NCBI RefSeq assembly: GCF_022682495.2
Contig: NC_071392.1
Coordinates: 57,003,459 to 57,067,458, forward strand
Source of the DNA: Desmodus rotundus
Lineage: Eukaryota; Chordata; Mammalia; Chiroptera; Phyllostomidae
DNA: 64,000 nt
Direction: 5' to 3'
Below the pieces are notes generated by a model. The model made no database searches and was not told where the DNA came from. It saw only the letters and a list, made by a program, of their open reading frames with translations. A program made the position numbers and the translations under genes. The first letter of the stretch is position 1. Each line of letters starts with the position of its first letter. Positions 34,553-57,101 of the stretch are shown here, piece by piece.

Positions 34553-36009
34553 GAAGGATCTGGCATCACAAATAAATAGCATTAGACTTCTCATCAGCAA
34601 AACTGGAATCTAGAAGGGAGTAAAGTAATGCTTTCAAAATGTGGAGATAATTATTTCTAACTTAGAATTTTTAAACCCTGCCAACTAGACATGGTTCCAA
34701 GAAACTTCTTGGAATGATCTTGGGGGTGTGGGTTTGAAGGGCTGGGCTAGAGCTGTTAGATTACCTGATATCTGACCATAAGAAAAACAGTAAGCAGAGG
34801 GTTTTACAATCCTGTTGGGAAAAACTGGCAATTAGTAATAGCTACACAGAAAACAAAGCCAACAAAAAAGTGAGACTGTATCACCTCCAGGAGTATTTAG
34901 AAAATGTGATTATAGTATACTTACACAGCCATAATAAAAACTTTTTAAAACATTGTGATCTAATAAAATTGAGGCAGAGAGGAAAAGTGAGTGTGACATG
35001 TGTTTTAAATTCTCATCTTGCAGAATATAGTTTATATAGTGGCTACACTTCAGAACCCAGAAATAATCATGTAAGCCTACCGAATAGAGTACCTAATGAA
35101 ATATCCCAAAAAGTTAAAAGGGATGCAACTCAGGGACATGGCTTTTGATGAAGTGTAAAGTTATCTTTTAAATTATCTTAACAGTTATCTAACTGTTCAT
35201 GGCAGTAGGTATTGCTTGTTCTTTAATAAGGTCCATGAGACTCAATGGAGTCAGAATTGAAGAAACCATGGGATGGCAATGTGAAATTAATACAAGACCA
35301 CTAGACTAGGTTTCAGGAAATCATAATTCTAAATTAAGGGAGCTACAAACTCTTAAGTTTTTGGCCAATTCACTAAATATTCCGAGTTTGTGTTTAATTG
35401 CTGACACTGGTATAGATGTCCCCATTTTCCCCCCCTTTGCCCACCTCCACTCATCCCTCTCCTCCACCCGTCACCACACTGTTGTCTGCATCTGGGAGTT
35501 ATGCTTATATGTTCTTGGGCTAGAGCACTTGCCTCCAATAGCAAGAAGACACCTGACAAAAGTGGTGAGGTTAAGGACTCAGATTTGACACTTTTGGTCC
35601 ATGAACATAATTGAATAAATGAAAACTCTTGATCACCCCTATCGCATGATCAGTGCCTAAACAGCATTCAATAATTGTAAAGATCAGTATTATTCTTCCT
35701 TATTTCACCATTCGTTGTGAATTTTAAATTATTTTCATGTCTCTCTCCTAAAAACTGTTTTGTAAACTTGTAAATTCATGGTTCAGTGAGGAACTGAAAA
35801 AGAGTTAAGGAGCAAGTGGAGACAGAATTTTTAAGACAAGATACTAATTGAACCAAAAAGAGAGAGGAATTATAACAATTAAGAACATTTTGATACTTAA
35901 ATAAAAGCAGCTAGAATCTACAGACTAGAAATGACTAGAATTTTGGAACATTTAGGGATGCAGGGGAATGGGTTACTAAACCAAGTAACTTGGACAAAAA
36001 GGAGGGCTT

Positions 36010-36204
36010 ATTTTTTTATATATTGATTTTAGAGAGAAGGGAGAGAGGGAGGGAGAAGGGCATGGAGAGAGTGAGCTAGCAAGATTTGTGTCACTTAATT
36101 ATGCATTCTTGGTTGATTCTCCTATGGGCTCTGGCCAGGGATTGAACCTGAAATCTTGGCATACTGGGATGATGCTCTAACCAACTGACCTACCCAGCCA
36201 GGGC
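36010..36204 (-). mobile_element. Second-lineage tRNA-derived SINE
   Basis: Antisense SINE whose head reads GATGCTCTAACCAACTGACC and TACCCAGCCAGGGC. This is distinct from the GTGTGGCTCAGTGG type and related to the copies at 43613 and 44948. The body lacks the CAGGTCCCCAGTAGGGGG block. Confidence 0.8.
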
Positions 36205-37604
36205 CTAGGGTTTATTAAGGTCAATAAAAAGAATAAACAGCTTCAACTGAACTGTGCTTCACATTTAATGAAACAAGAGGCAGAGTCAACTCTTGACGAA
36301 GTCTGCTTCAGCTAGTTTTTCCTGTTTTTATTCTGAAAGAAAATCCATATGGTTTCCTTGTCACAAATGCTTTGTTTTTCCTTTCTTTGATTTGTACAAT
36401 TTTGGTATTCCTCTAGTTTTCTCATGTTGGACATTAGAAAGCAAATTCAAAGGCAGCTAAAACTTAACCAAACCATTAACCTTGCTGAGGCCTTTCACTT
36501 GCATTATCAAATTTAGTTTTGGAAAATCCTCTGAGATAATTACCTTGTGCTGTCACTTGGCTAGTAAGTGGGAGAGGTAAGACCTGAGTCTGAAAACCAT
36601 CCCTTTTTATCACTATCTTCATTTTCTTGTATGCTGGAGTCACAATGTACCAAGAGCCCATAAGGAAAGATTATTAGATGAGGTTTTCAAGACAAACATC
36701 TTGAAATAAGAAGTCGGCACGTACCATAATAATGCTTCTGCCACACAGTCATGGTGGGTAGAACTGAGAATCTTGACAAAAATGCTCTAGGACTCCATTT
36801 CCCTGAAATTGACTAAATTTTAGTCAAAATCTTTTTAACTACATTGAAATCATGGATATGCCTACTATTTCCGTTGGTAAAACGACACTTGTAAACTCTC
36901 CCTATGTTCTGTGAGCCAGACTACTGATGTGATTTCTCTTATCCTAAGATGCCTTAAAAAAGACAAAGAAAACTATATTATGTCTTCATATAAAATGAAA
37001 ACAGACTTCAGGTACTCTGTTTTCAGTGAGTGAGTCTTAAAACATAGTTTTGACACATGAGTATTAGTATTTTATTTCCAGCACTCATGTCCATCCATCA
37101 TTGACTTTAAAGTCTAGTAAAACAAAAGAGCTCTTTTAAAATACATTTACCTACTTGTGATATAGAAACCAACAGGAACCAGTACATAATTTACTTACAT
37201 AATATATCTCTATAGGAGACTATTTGGCTTAGTACTTTTCAAAGCTACAGCTCCACCTCACAGAACATCCTAGGTTTTACTGACCCATACCTAATGGTGC
37301 CTAAGAAACATCTGCCTCATCAATCCTACCTCCTTCTCATGAATCCATGAAAGTCTGCAGATTCTCTTAGCTCTAAATGTAGTATTTACCAGAATCAGCA
37401 TTTTGCTTTATTGAAACATAGACAACATCTGGTAGTAAAAAGGGTAATAAAATTTGACTTAACCAAGCTGCATGAAGACTAAAGAGTGACTTCACCATTC
37501 TCTTTTGCAATGTGGTTTCCAGGAATCAACTGTGACATAAAGCAGGAAATAACTATTTTAAAAATTTTACTAACTCCTAAAAAGCTGCAGGTTGGATTTA
37601 ACAG

Positions 37605-37610
37605 TTTATT
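37605..37610 (-). terminator. PSMA2: Candidate PSMA2 polyadenylation signal
   Basis: AATAAA on the minus strand (plus TTTATT), about 140 bases downstream of the PSMA2 stop codon, in non-repetitive 3' sequence. It is the first perfect hexamer I see after the stop; cleavage-site use is not shown. Confidence 0.45.
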
Positions 37611-37747
37611 ATGATTTATAAGTGTCATTTAAAAACATCGGTCCATTAAATCATGAAAAAATAGGTATGCAAGTTTGCAAAAGAAAACATATTTTAAACA
37701 TGTTTTAGTGATTATCTGAAATTCCAAATTTTTCAGTCACTTCATTA

Positions 37748-48143
<10,396 letters not shown>

Positions 48144-48391
48144 CTTTACCGGGAGAGTCAAAGCACGTCCACACACCTGCGCACTGCAGTCGGCTTCTTT
48201 TCAGGTCCCTCCCCGGGCGTTCCTTTCTCTCGCATTGATTGGAGGAGAGTCAGAGCCTCCAGCGGCAGGCTGGGCGTTGTAGTTCCAGAAGCTGAGTTTA
48301 ACAAACTCTGCGTGTGTGAGCGTACTGGGGTAGGGGCGGGACTGACGAGCCAAGGACGGGTGATCTTCGAGCTGGAAAAGTGTTCGCGGCC
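48144..48391. promoter_or_regulatory. Bidirectional CpG-rich promoter of PSMA2 and MRPL32
   Basis: Only 248 bp separate the two divergent start codons (48143 and 48392). CpG density is high from about 47900 to 48520 and no TATA box is apparent. An inverted CCAAT box lies at 48237-48242 (GATTGG). ACTACAA (minus strand, 48277-48283), within TGGAACTACAACGCC, resembles the ZNF143/Staf site common in housekeeping divergent promoters. Factor binding is inferred from motif form only. Confidence 0.8.
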
Positions 48392-51300
48392 ATGTTGGTG
48401 TTGGTGGTTCCGCAACGGCCGATGGCCCGACTGCTCGCGAACTGGTGGGAGCTACTGCAACGGAAGTTTCTGGAGACCAGGCCAGACCTTCTCAGCCCTC
48501 CGTGGGGTACGTAAAGAAGACCGGCATAGAGAAGGGGTGGATGAGGGAACCCCAGGCAGCGTGGTGGGTACAATTCATACTCTGCCTTTTTCCTGCATTC
48601 TGGCCCGCCTTAGGAGACCTTGTGAAGGACATTTACTTAGGAACAAGAGACCGCAGGCTATTTTTTCTGCTCCCTCTCCGCAATAAAGAAAAAAGCCCTC
48701 TCTCACATTCCTACACAGAATGTCACCCAAGCTCATTAGCTCAGCGTTTACAGCCACCACCAACTGGATTCTTTTTTATCTTTCCTTTCCAGTCCTCCCA
48801 CACCTTAGAGCAATTCATCTTCTTTTGTGGTATTTGAGCTCTGTGCAATTTAATCCAGATCCCCTATTACCGGACAGGGGTCTGGCCCTGAGTGGGTCTG
48901 CCTAGCACCAGCTGTAGTGCTTGGGTTCTTGTGTGGGAAAGATTTCACAACAGGAGTCCAGGTGACTATGAGGATACATTTATTAAAGCGGGGGGCAATG
49001 ACACAGGAAACGGCTTAGCATAGAGGAAGTGAAACTGGAAAAGACACTGGTGTTCGGGCTACCTGTCACTACCAAACCCAATAAGCGATTGAATCTTCAT
49101 GGGCACTTTATTAAGATGGCTGGGGATCTGAGAAGATGGTGGGTTCATACCCTAACAGACCATCTTCCTGTCTCTTTCCAGGCCAACATTTTTATACCAG
49201 GGAGTAAACAAGGTGCGGTGAGGGTTTTGAGATTCAGGGAGGATTAGGTGGAAGAAGCTGCAACATTTCTGTCCTGGGCAGTTAGCTGTTAGCTGGGGCA
49301 GTGGTCGGTCTGTCTCTCCCTGGAACACAAAGGCCCAGGTGCCTCCAGTTGTCCCCAGGTGTAATCTTTAGCAGTGCCCCAGGAGGTCAGCTGTTTTCCC
49401 AGGAGCCAGGAAGGGCCTTATCTGTAGTTTCTGAAACAAGCTTTAACATATATATGACTTGCTAGGCTTGTAACTTTTTACCTTAAGCTAAAATTGTCCA
49501 ACTCTTGAGTCCCCTATCATTAGTAACAGGAGATCTTTGGCTTGCCTACCTTAATTCACTGGGAAGTCAGAAGAAAGGGGACTTTAGGGAGGGGTTCAGG
49601 GGATTAGCCTGGGACAAGCTACGCAGGCCCATTGCTTTAGAGTCTAGGAGACAGGTGCTTGTGAAGAGACAAGTGGGGGTGGGGTGAGAGGAAAGGAAAT
49701 GGCCCTCACTTCTACTCACAATGAGAGCACATGCAAGCTGGGTCATTTGTCAAGAGGCTTTCCACTCTTGTGGGTGGGAATCTTAGGGGAGGTCTAAAGA
49801 TAGGGTTTCAGTAGAACATTTATCAGTTCTCCACATGTGTCCTTTGAGGGTCTGGATCTCCACTGAGTGGTCAGGGACAGTGGTCTTTAGTCTTTGCAGT
49901 TGGTCCTGGTGTGGCCCACCTGGTTTTGCTGCTTTTCTGGGCCTGATGCTGAAATACAGCTGAGGCTTAGATGTTATCTCCAGAGAGGAAAGTTCAGGGG
50001 AGTTTACCCTGGGGGTGAGGTTCTTTTTGTCCCAGTTTTGCACCCTGCCAGGTCTTCTGCCCTCGTGACCATTTGCATCTGGCTGTAAATCGCTCTGCCA
50101 CAGTGTTCAGCTATCTGTCTCAGTTTCCCTATTCCACTTTCCAAGAAATTTTTGTAGCTTCACTATCCTGTCTCACCTGTCTTTCCCCCAGAAACTAATT
50201 TGAATGGGAAGCTTCTTAGGTATTAAAATTAGCATTGCTTTGGTATTTACATTCTACACCTTTTCTAAGGTGTCCCAAACATGATGATACCCTGGCAGCC
50301 TGAACTCACTATATACCAAAGCCTACCTGTGCTTCCTGGGATGATTTCCACAACCATCCCATTAGACATCCCCACCTTTCAACTGATGAAAGAGGCTGAA
50401 AAGGTCCCAAGCTTAAACATACCTTCCAGAACCTGTGCTGTTAACCACTGGACTATGCTTAGAAATACGTTTAGATATATTGAAAGGAAGTACCAGTTAA
50501 GTGTTTCAAAACTTTGTATATTCTTAAGAGTTCCTAAAATCAAAAGAAGTATTGCAAGTCTGAGGAATAGCCAGGAGAAGGTTAAGGACTCTATTTGATT
50601 TTATAAACAATTTAGAAAAAGAAAAGTGAAATGTTGATGGTCACATAAATTACTATCATACAAAGAATGGTGAGCTAGTTTTTTCTTTCATAGACCAGAC
50701 AGAAATCAAGGTTAAATATTATGAACTAAGTGACTTAAATAGGGCCTGCCAACTTACGAGTGTGTGACAAAGGAGCTAACTCAGTTTGAATATAATAAAA
50801 AAGGGTCAGTGGGCAGTTGTCTTACTGTTGGTCAGAGGTGCATTTGGGGACTCTCATGCTTAGATTTACTTGTGAAGTGATTAGGTAGCTGCCCACCAAT
50901 TGGATATGGACAGTTGAATGATGTTCTTCTTTTAGCTTTGTTTGTTTTATTTAAATTAGGTGCATCAGACTTGTGTTTATGTTTACCACTAGACCCCAGA
51001 GTTCTGTTTTTCACAAGGTGAGAAACTCTTGGTAGGATTTCACTGATTTATTTCAGCAGATGCTTCTAAGAAAAACTTCTATTTGTGTTCTTTAAATTTG
51101 CTTTATGTATGAGCTTTAGTATAATTTAATAGCTAAGATTTTCTGTTAAATGTCTATTGAATGTAATATTCTAAATTATCTGTAAATATATCTGTTTTCA
51201 TATCACTGTTGACTAAGGAGAATAATACCTGTAAATAGTCATTTAGAAGCTACAACTGATTCTGAATCTCCATGTTTTATTTTGTAGGACCAGCATTAGC

Positions 51301-51469
51301 TCTGCAAGGTTCAACTATATTTATAGAACCAGCAAATAATACTAATGGAAGTAAGGAGATCTCCAGCCTTTTGGATAGTATCTTTTGGATGGCAGCACCC
51401 AAAAACAGACGCAGCATTGAAGTTAACCGGTGTAGGAGAAGAAATCCTCAGAAGCTTATTAAAGTTAAG
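48392..51469 (+). CDS. MRPL32: MRPL32, mitochondrial ribosomal protein bL32m, exons 1-2 (partial)
   Basis: Exon 1 is 48392-48506 and exon 2 is 51288-51469. The donor (TGGG|GTACGT) and acceptor (TTTTGTAG|GACC) join in phase, and exon 2 ends at AAG|GTAACG. Together they encode 99 residues starting [19 protein letters not shown], which suits a mitochondrial presequence. [20 protein letters not shown] and [16 protein letters not shown] follow; these are the conserved bL32m processing and mature N-terminal region. The family protein belongs to the 39S subunit and is matured by the m-AAA protease. The final exon, with the zinc-binding cysteines, is not found before base 64000. Relative to human, the reading begins at what would be the second Met (the upstream codons read GTG TTC GCG GCC). 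Confidence 0.93.
48880..50090 (-). repeat. Candidate LTR in MRPL32 intron 1
   Basis: On the minus strand there is a TTTAATAAATGTATCC signal (near 48980), followed by about 100 bp rich in CAC/CAG, as in an R-U5 end. Upstream of it lies about 1 kb of GC-rich, non-coding, repeat-like sequence unlike the AT-rich surroundings. No LTR ends or target duplication were fixed, and no second copy is in the window, so this is tentative. Confidence 0.3.
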
Positions 51470-52866
51470 GTAACGTGTTGATTTTTGTGGATGTGCTTTT
51501 TCTCATGACTACCACTGCATATTCTCCTGGTATATCCATACAACCTATGGGTACATTATTCTCAGATTTTATATGTCTACTTTCTTCTGGCCTAAAATTA
51601 AAATACAGTACTCTGAGTATGTATTTCACAGCACCATTTATTGAAGAGGCTTTCTTTTCTCCATTGTATGTGTTTGACTCCTTTGACAAAAATTAGTTTC
51701 GTGTATATATATATATATATATGAGTTTATTTGTGGATTCTTAGTTCTGTCCCATTGATCTGTGTGTTTGTTTTTCTTTCAACTGTTTTGATTATTATAC
51801 CTTTGTAGTATAATTTGAAATCAGGGAGTGTAATACCTCTGACTTTGTTCTTTTTCTCCCAGGATTACTTTGGCTATTTGGGTTCTTTCATGGTTTCCTA
51901 TCCATTTCATGATTTTTTTAAAAAATTCTATTTATTTTAAAAATGCCATTGGGATTTTTGATAGGGATTGCATTAAATCTGTATATTGCTTTAGGTGATA
52001 TGGCCATTTTAACTGTTGATTATTCCAATCCATTGACACGGAATATTTTTCCATTTCTTTGTGTCGTCTTCAATTTCTTTCACCTGTGTGTTACAGTTTT
52101 CAGTATACGGGATTTTCACTTCTAGTTAAGATTATTCCTAGGTGTGTTTGTTGAAGTTGAAAATGAATTTTTCCTGAGATTTCATTTTTTTAAAATATAT
52201 TTTATTGGTTATGCTATTACAGTTGTCCCAGTTTTTCCCCCTTTGCCTCCCTCTCTACCCAGTACCCACCTTCCCTCCAACAATCCCCTCCTTAGTTCAT
52301 GTCCATGGGTTGTGCATGTGTGTACTTTGGCTTCACCTTTTCCTATAGTATTCTTTACATCTCCCTGTCTATTTTGTACCTACCAGTTATGCTTCTTAAT
52401 CCCTGTACCTTTTCCCCCATTCCCCTCCTCACCCCTCACAGCTAATACCCTCCAAATGATCTCTATATCTGTGATTATGTTCCTGTTCTGGTTGTTTGCT
52501 TAGCTTGTTTTTTTAGATTCAGTTGTTGCTAGTTTTGAATTTGTTGCTATTCTACCATTCTCAGTTTTGATCTTCTTTGTCTTAAATAAGTCTCTTTAAC
52601 ATTTCTTGTACTAATGGCTTGGTGATGATGAACTCCTTTAGCTTTATGTTGTCTGTGAATCACTTTATCTGCCCTTCCATTCCAAATGATAACTTTGTTG
52701 GATAGCATAATCTAGGTTGTGGGCTGTTTGCTTTTCATCATTTTAAATACTTCTTGCCAGTCCCTTCTGGCCTGCAAAGTTTCTTTTGAGAAATCAGCCG
52801 AGAGTCTTACGGAAACTCCTTTCTAGGTAACTCTCTGCCCTTCTCTTGCTGCTTTTAAGTGTCTTT

Positions 52867-53083
52867 AGCCCTGGCTGGTGTGCCTCAGTGGATGGAGTGC
52901 CAGCCTGCACAGCAAAGGGTCACCAGTTCGATTCCCGGTCAGGGCACACGCCAGGTTGCAGGCCAGGTCCCCAGTAGGGGGTGTGCAAAAGGCAACCACA
53001 CATTGATGTTTCTCTCCCTATCTTTCTCCTTTGCTTTACCTCTCTAAAAATAAATTAAATCTTTAAAAAAAGAAAAAAAAAAG
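52867..53083 (+). mobile_element. tRNA-derived bat-type SINE
   Basis: GCCCTGGCTGGTGTGCCTCAG head, CAGTTCGATTCCCGGTCAG B-box region, CAGGTCCCCAGTAGGGGG block and A-rich tail, inserted in antisense HAL1 ORF1. Confidence 0.94.
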
Positions 53084-54279
53084 TCAGATGAAACTCACTC
53101 TTTTAAAAAAGAAGATTATCTTTAACCTTTGGCATTTTATTTATGATGTGTCTTGGTGTGGTACTCTTTGGTCCAACTTGTTTGGGACTCTCCGTGCTTC
53201 CTGAATTTGTATGTCTGTTTCCTTCACCAAATTAGGGAAGTTTTCTTCATTATTTTTTTAAATAAGTTTTCAATTTCTTGCTCTTCCTCTTTTTAGCATC
53301 CCTATGATTCAGATGTTGGTACCTTTGGAGATGTCCCAGAGGCTCCTCACACCATCCTCATTTTTTTTTATTCTTTTTTTCTTCTTGCTGTTCTGGTTGA
53401 ATGCTTATTTCTTCCTTATGTTCCAACTCGTTGATTTGAATCCTGGCTTCATCACCTCATTATTGGTTCCCGGTAGATTTTTCCTTACTTCACTTAGTGT
53501 ACCCTTCATTTCTTCTTGGATCTTTTTAATGTTGTTGCCATTCTCAGCAAATTCCTTGAGCATCTTGATCACCAGTGTTTTGAACTCTGCGACTGATAGG
53601 TTGTCTATCTCTGTTTCGTTTAGTTCTTTTTCTTGGGTTTTGTTCTGTTCTTCGATTTGAGCCATCTTTTTTTTGTCTTCCTCAATTTGGCAGCATCCCT
53701 ATGTTTGTGTCTGTGTGTTAGGTAGAGCTGCTTTGACTCCCTGTCTTTGTAGTGTGGCCCATTATAGAAAAGGCAACTGTAAATTGTGTGGGGAGAGCCA
53801 TAGAAAATCGCTAGAGCCAGGCATTCCACTTCACCACTTTGTGTGAGAGGGGACAGTGCTGCTGCCTGGCTGCTGGAAATTTTCCCAGTGGGTCTATCTC
53901 CATTCTAAGTCTGTGTGGGACCTTTAAGTGGAGTTTTTTCTGCTGCCCCAACTTCCACTGGTTTTTCCAGCAAGGAGTTACAGGGATTTATCTTCCTGGC
54001 GTCAGAACCCTGGGCTGTGCAGTCTGGCCTAGATCTTGGATTGCTCACTCCCAAGGCATACCTCCCTATTTTTATCCACTGCATGTGAATATGGGACTGC
54101 CCATTCCACTGCAGCCAGCTCTTCTGTGCCATACCATGTCTCCACACCTCTACACGTTTCCACCCTTTCTACCAGTCCAGATGTATGTGGCTTAATTAAA
54201 TCCTTGGTTGTCTGACTTGCATACAGTTTTCTTGGTTTTCTGGTGGTTCTGGGTATTTGTTTGAGATCTAGTTGTAACT

Positions 54280-54492
54280 CAGGGTGTCAAACTCATTTTC
54301 ACTGGGGGCCACATCAGCCTCGTGGTTGCCTTCAAAGGGTTGAATGTTATTTTAGGACTGTGTAAATATAAATACTCCTTAACTAGGGGCAAGGAACTCG
54401 GTACTGCCGCCAGGTAAAAACAAGATGCCAAGCTAGATAAAACAAGATGGAGGGCCAGATTCGGCCCACAGGCCTTGTGTTTGCCACCTGTG
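54280..54492. mobile_element. hAT-type MITE in the HAL1 5' UTR
   Basis: It starts CAGGGTGTCAAACTCATTTT and ends GTTTGCCACCTGTG; the ends are imperfect inverted repeats. The flanking 8-mers TTGTAACT (54272-54279) and TTGTAATT (54493-54500) differ by one base, the 8-bp duplication expected for hAT. Removing 213 bp rejoins HAL1 5' UTR text on both sides. No transposase frame is present. Confidence 0.82.
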
Positions 54493-56003
54493 TTGTAATT
54501 CTTTCTGTGCTTTCATAAGGAGGTGAACCATGTTTACCTTCTGTTGACCAGAAGTGGAGATTTCATTGTTAGCACTATATAGGAAAGCAGAGGATTTTTG
54601 TACATTGATTTTGTATCTTGCCACTTTACTGTATTTGTTCATTGTTTCTAATAATTTTTTGGTGGAGTCTCTATGGTTATTTTATATAAATAATCATGTC
54701 ATCTGCAAAAAGTGACAATTTTACTTCTTCATTTCCAAGTTGGATGCCTTTTATTTCTTTCTCTTGCCCAAATGCTCTCACTAGGATTTCCAGTACTATG
54801 TTAAATAACAGTGGTAAGAGTGGGCATTCTTGTCTTGTTCCTGATCTTGGAGGAAAATGTTTTATTTTTTCACTGTGGACTATGATATTAGCTGAGGGTG
54901 TCTCATATATGGACTTACTGTGTTGAGATACTTTCTTTCTATACTTTCTTTCTGTTTTATTGAGTGCTTTAATCATAAGCTAATGTTATATCTTGTCAGA
55001 TGCTTTTCCTATATCTGTTGATAGGATCATATGATTGTTATCCTTTTTATTTATGTAATATATTACATGGGTCTATTTGTGTATGTTAAACCATAGTTGT
55101 GCCCCACCTGATAGTGATTTTTTAATGTAGATCTTTTTAATGTAGTGTATTTGATTTGCTTATATATTGTTTTGTATTTTTGCATCTCTATTCATTAAAG
55201 ATATGGTCTGTAATTTTTTTGTGTTGCTCTTGACAGGTTTTAATATCAGGGTCATATTGGCCTTATAAGATAAGTTAGGAAGTATTGCTGCGTCTTCGAT
55301 TTTTTTGGAAGAGTTTTAGGAGGATAGCTATTACATCTTCTATCCTTTTTGACTGTTTACTAGTCTTCACTAATGAAGCCATCTGGTCCAGGGACTTTAA
55401 CTTTTTGGCAGGTTTATTGATGACTTTCAATTTCCTTATTTTTGATCAGTGTATTCAGATTTTCCAGTTCTTCATGATTCAGTCTAGGAAGGTTATATAT
55501 TTTTAATAACTTGTCTAATTCCTCTAGGTAATCAAATTTGGTGGTATATAGTTTTTCATGATATTCTTGTATGACTATGGTTTCTGGTATAATTTCTCTT
55601 TCATTTCTGATTTCTTTTATTTGAGTCTTTATTCTTTTTTCCTTTCTGTGTAAAGCCAAGAGGTTTGCCTACTTTATTAATCTTTTCAAAGACCCAGCTC
55701 TCCGTTGCAGTAATTATTTCTGTTGTATTTTTGTTGTCTATTTGGTTCTGTTCTAATTTTTAACATTTTCTCGTACAGATTTTGAGCTTCATTTGTTCTT
55801 TTTATACATTTTTAAAGTGAAATGTTAGGTTGTTCATTTGATACTTTTCTTGTTTCTTAGGTAGGCCTGTAATGCTATAAACTTCTCTTTTATTACCACT
55901 TTTGCTATATCCCCCAAATTTGAATATGTTATATTGTTTTTCTCATTTGTGTATATATCTTTTGACCTCTTTTTTATTTCTTCTTTGGTCTAGGTATTGT
56001 TTA

Positions 56004-56242
56004 AAGATGTTATTTTTATTTATTTCTAGAGACAGGGGAAGGAAGGAAGGAAGGAAGAGAGGGAGAGAAATATCATTGTGCAAGAGAAAAATCCCTCAGT
56101 TGCCTCTAGCACCCCCCCCCCCCCCCCCCCCCCGCTGGGAACCCTGGCCCATAACTCAAGCATGTGTTATGACCAGGAATCTAACTTGAGACCTCCCACT
56201 TGATGGACAATGCCCAACTCACTGAGCCAAGCCGGTGAGGGT
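56004..56242 (-). mobile_element. Antisense SINE with a poly-C expansion
   Basis: T-rich tail, GGAAGGAAGGAAGG stretch, body, and head ending GAGCCAAGCCGGTGAGGG at the right. In the place of the usual CCCC(C)T/AC block there is a run of 22 C (56112-56133). Older and more diverged than the other copies. Confidence 0.8.
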
Positions 56243-56895
56243 TGACCCAGCCATAGTTTAATAGCATGTTGTTTAATTCCCATGTACTTGTGGGGGGGGG
56301 TTCCTCTTTCTTTTTACAACTGATTTCAAACCTCAAAGTATTGTGGTCAGAGAATATGCTCCGTTTGATTTAAATCTTAAATTCCTTGAAGCTAATTTTG
56401 TGTCTCAACATATCGACTGTCCCTTACAATGTTTCATATGCACTAGAAAAGAATATATAATTTGATTTCTGGGATGAAAAGCTCTATAAATGTCAATTAT
56501 GTCTATTTGGTCCATTGTACTATTGAAAGCTGATATTTCCTTAATTGATTTTCTGTTTGGATGGTTATCCATAGCTGTCAATAGAGTATTTAGATCTACT
56601 ATAATTGTCAGTTTTTCCCTTTACCTTTGTTACTAATTGTTTTATCTATTTTGTGTTCCCAGGTTAGGTGAGTATATATCAATATGTGTTATGTCTTCTT
56701 ACTCCGTTTATCATTATAAAATATATATCTATGACTCTTGTTACCTTCTTTATTTTGAAATCTATTTTGTTAAATATAAGTAAGACATTAGCTTTTCGCT
56801 GGATGTCATTTGCTTGAGGTATCATTTTCTACCCCTTTGATTTTATGCTTCTCCTTGCATTTGAGATGATTGGTTTTTTTTAGTAACTTTTTCCT

Positions 56896-57101
56896 TTAAG
56901 ATTTTGTTTATTCATTTTTAGAGAGAGGGGAAGGGAGGGAGAAAGAGACAAAGAGAAACATTAATGTGTGGTCACCTCTCACACACCCTCTCCTGGGGAC
57001 CTGGCCTGCAACCCAGGCATGTGCCGTGAACTAGAAATCAAACCAGGGACCCTTTGGTTTGCAGGCTGGCACTCAATCCACTGAGCCACACCAGCCAGGA
57101 C
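56896..57101 (-). mobile_element. tRNA-derived bat-type SINE
   Basis: Antisense SINE: GATTTTGTTTATTCATTTTT tail, GA-rich stretch, CAACCCAGGCATGTGCC, and head ACTGAGCCACACCAGCCAGG. Confidence 0.92.

Larger units (their letters stand above)
32270..37604. other. Intergenic DNA between C7orf25 and PSMA2
   Basis: No coding exon is recognised. Decayed MIR-like pieces are visible at about 32640-32730 (GGAGCCAGGATTTCTGACTC) and 33005-33140. SINEs lie at 33730-33914 and 36010-36204, and a hAT-type MITE at 34348-34552. Short open frames here have no start, splice or family support. Confidence 0.5.
52190..54550 (-). mobile_element. HAL1-type element nested in L1 copy D
   Basis: Antisense HAL1: the tail is at the left (ATTGGTTATGCTATTACAG). 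ORF1 C-terminal sequence lies near 52590-52860, with a SINE interrupting at 52867-53083. The ORF1 N-terminal part is at 53665-53405 (MAQIEEQNKTQEKELNETEI). The 5' UTR runs to about 54550 and is interrupted by a hAT MITE (54280-54492). The 5' UTR matches the copy at 23186, for example around GTGGATAAAAAT. There is no ORF2 between ORF1 and the tail. Confidence 0.8.

Noticed and set aside
48312..48837. Two overlapping plus-strand frames (124 and 130 codons) over the MRPL32 start
   Set aside because: They are readings of the CpG island and intron in the wrong frame or past the exon 1 donor; the MRPL32 frame with its splice at 48506 explains the region.
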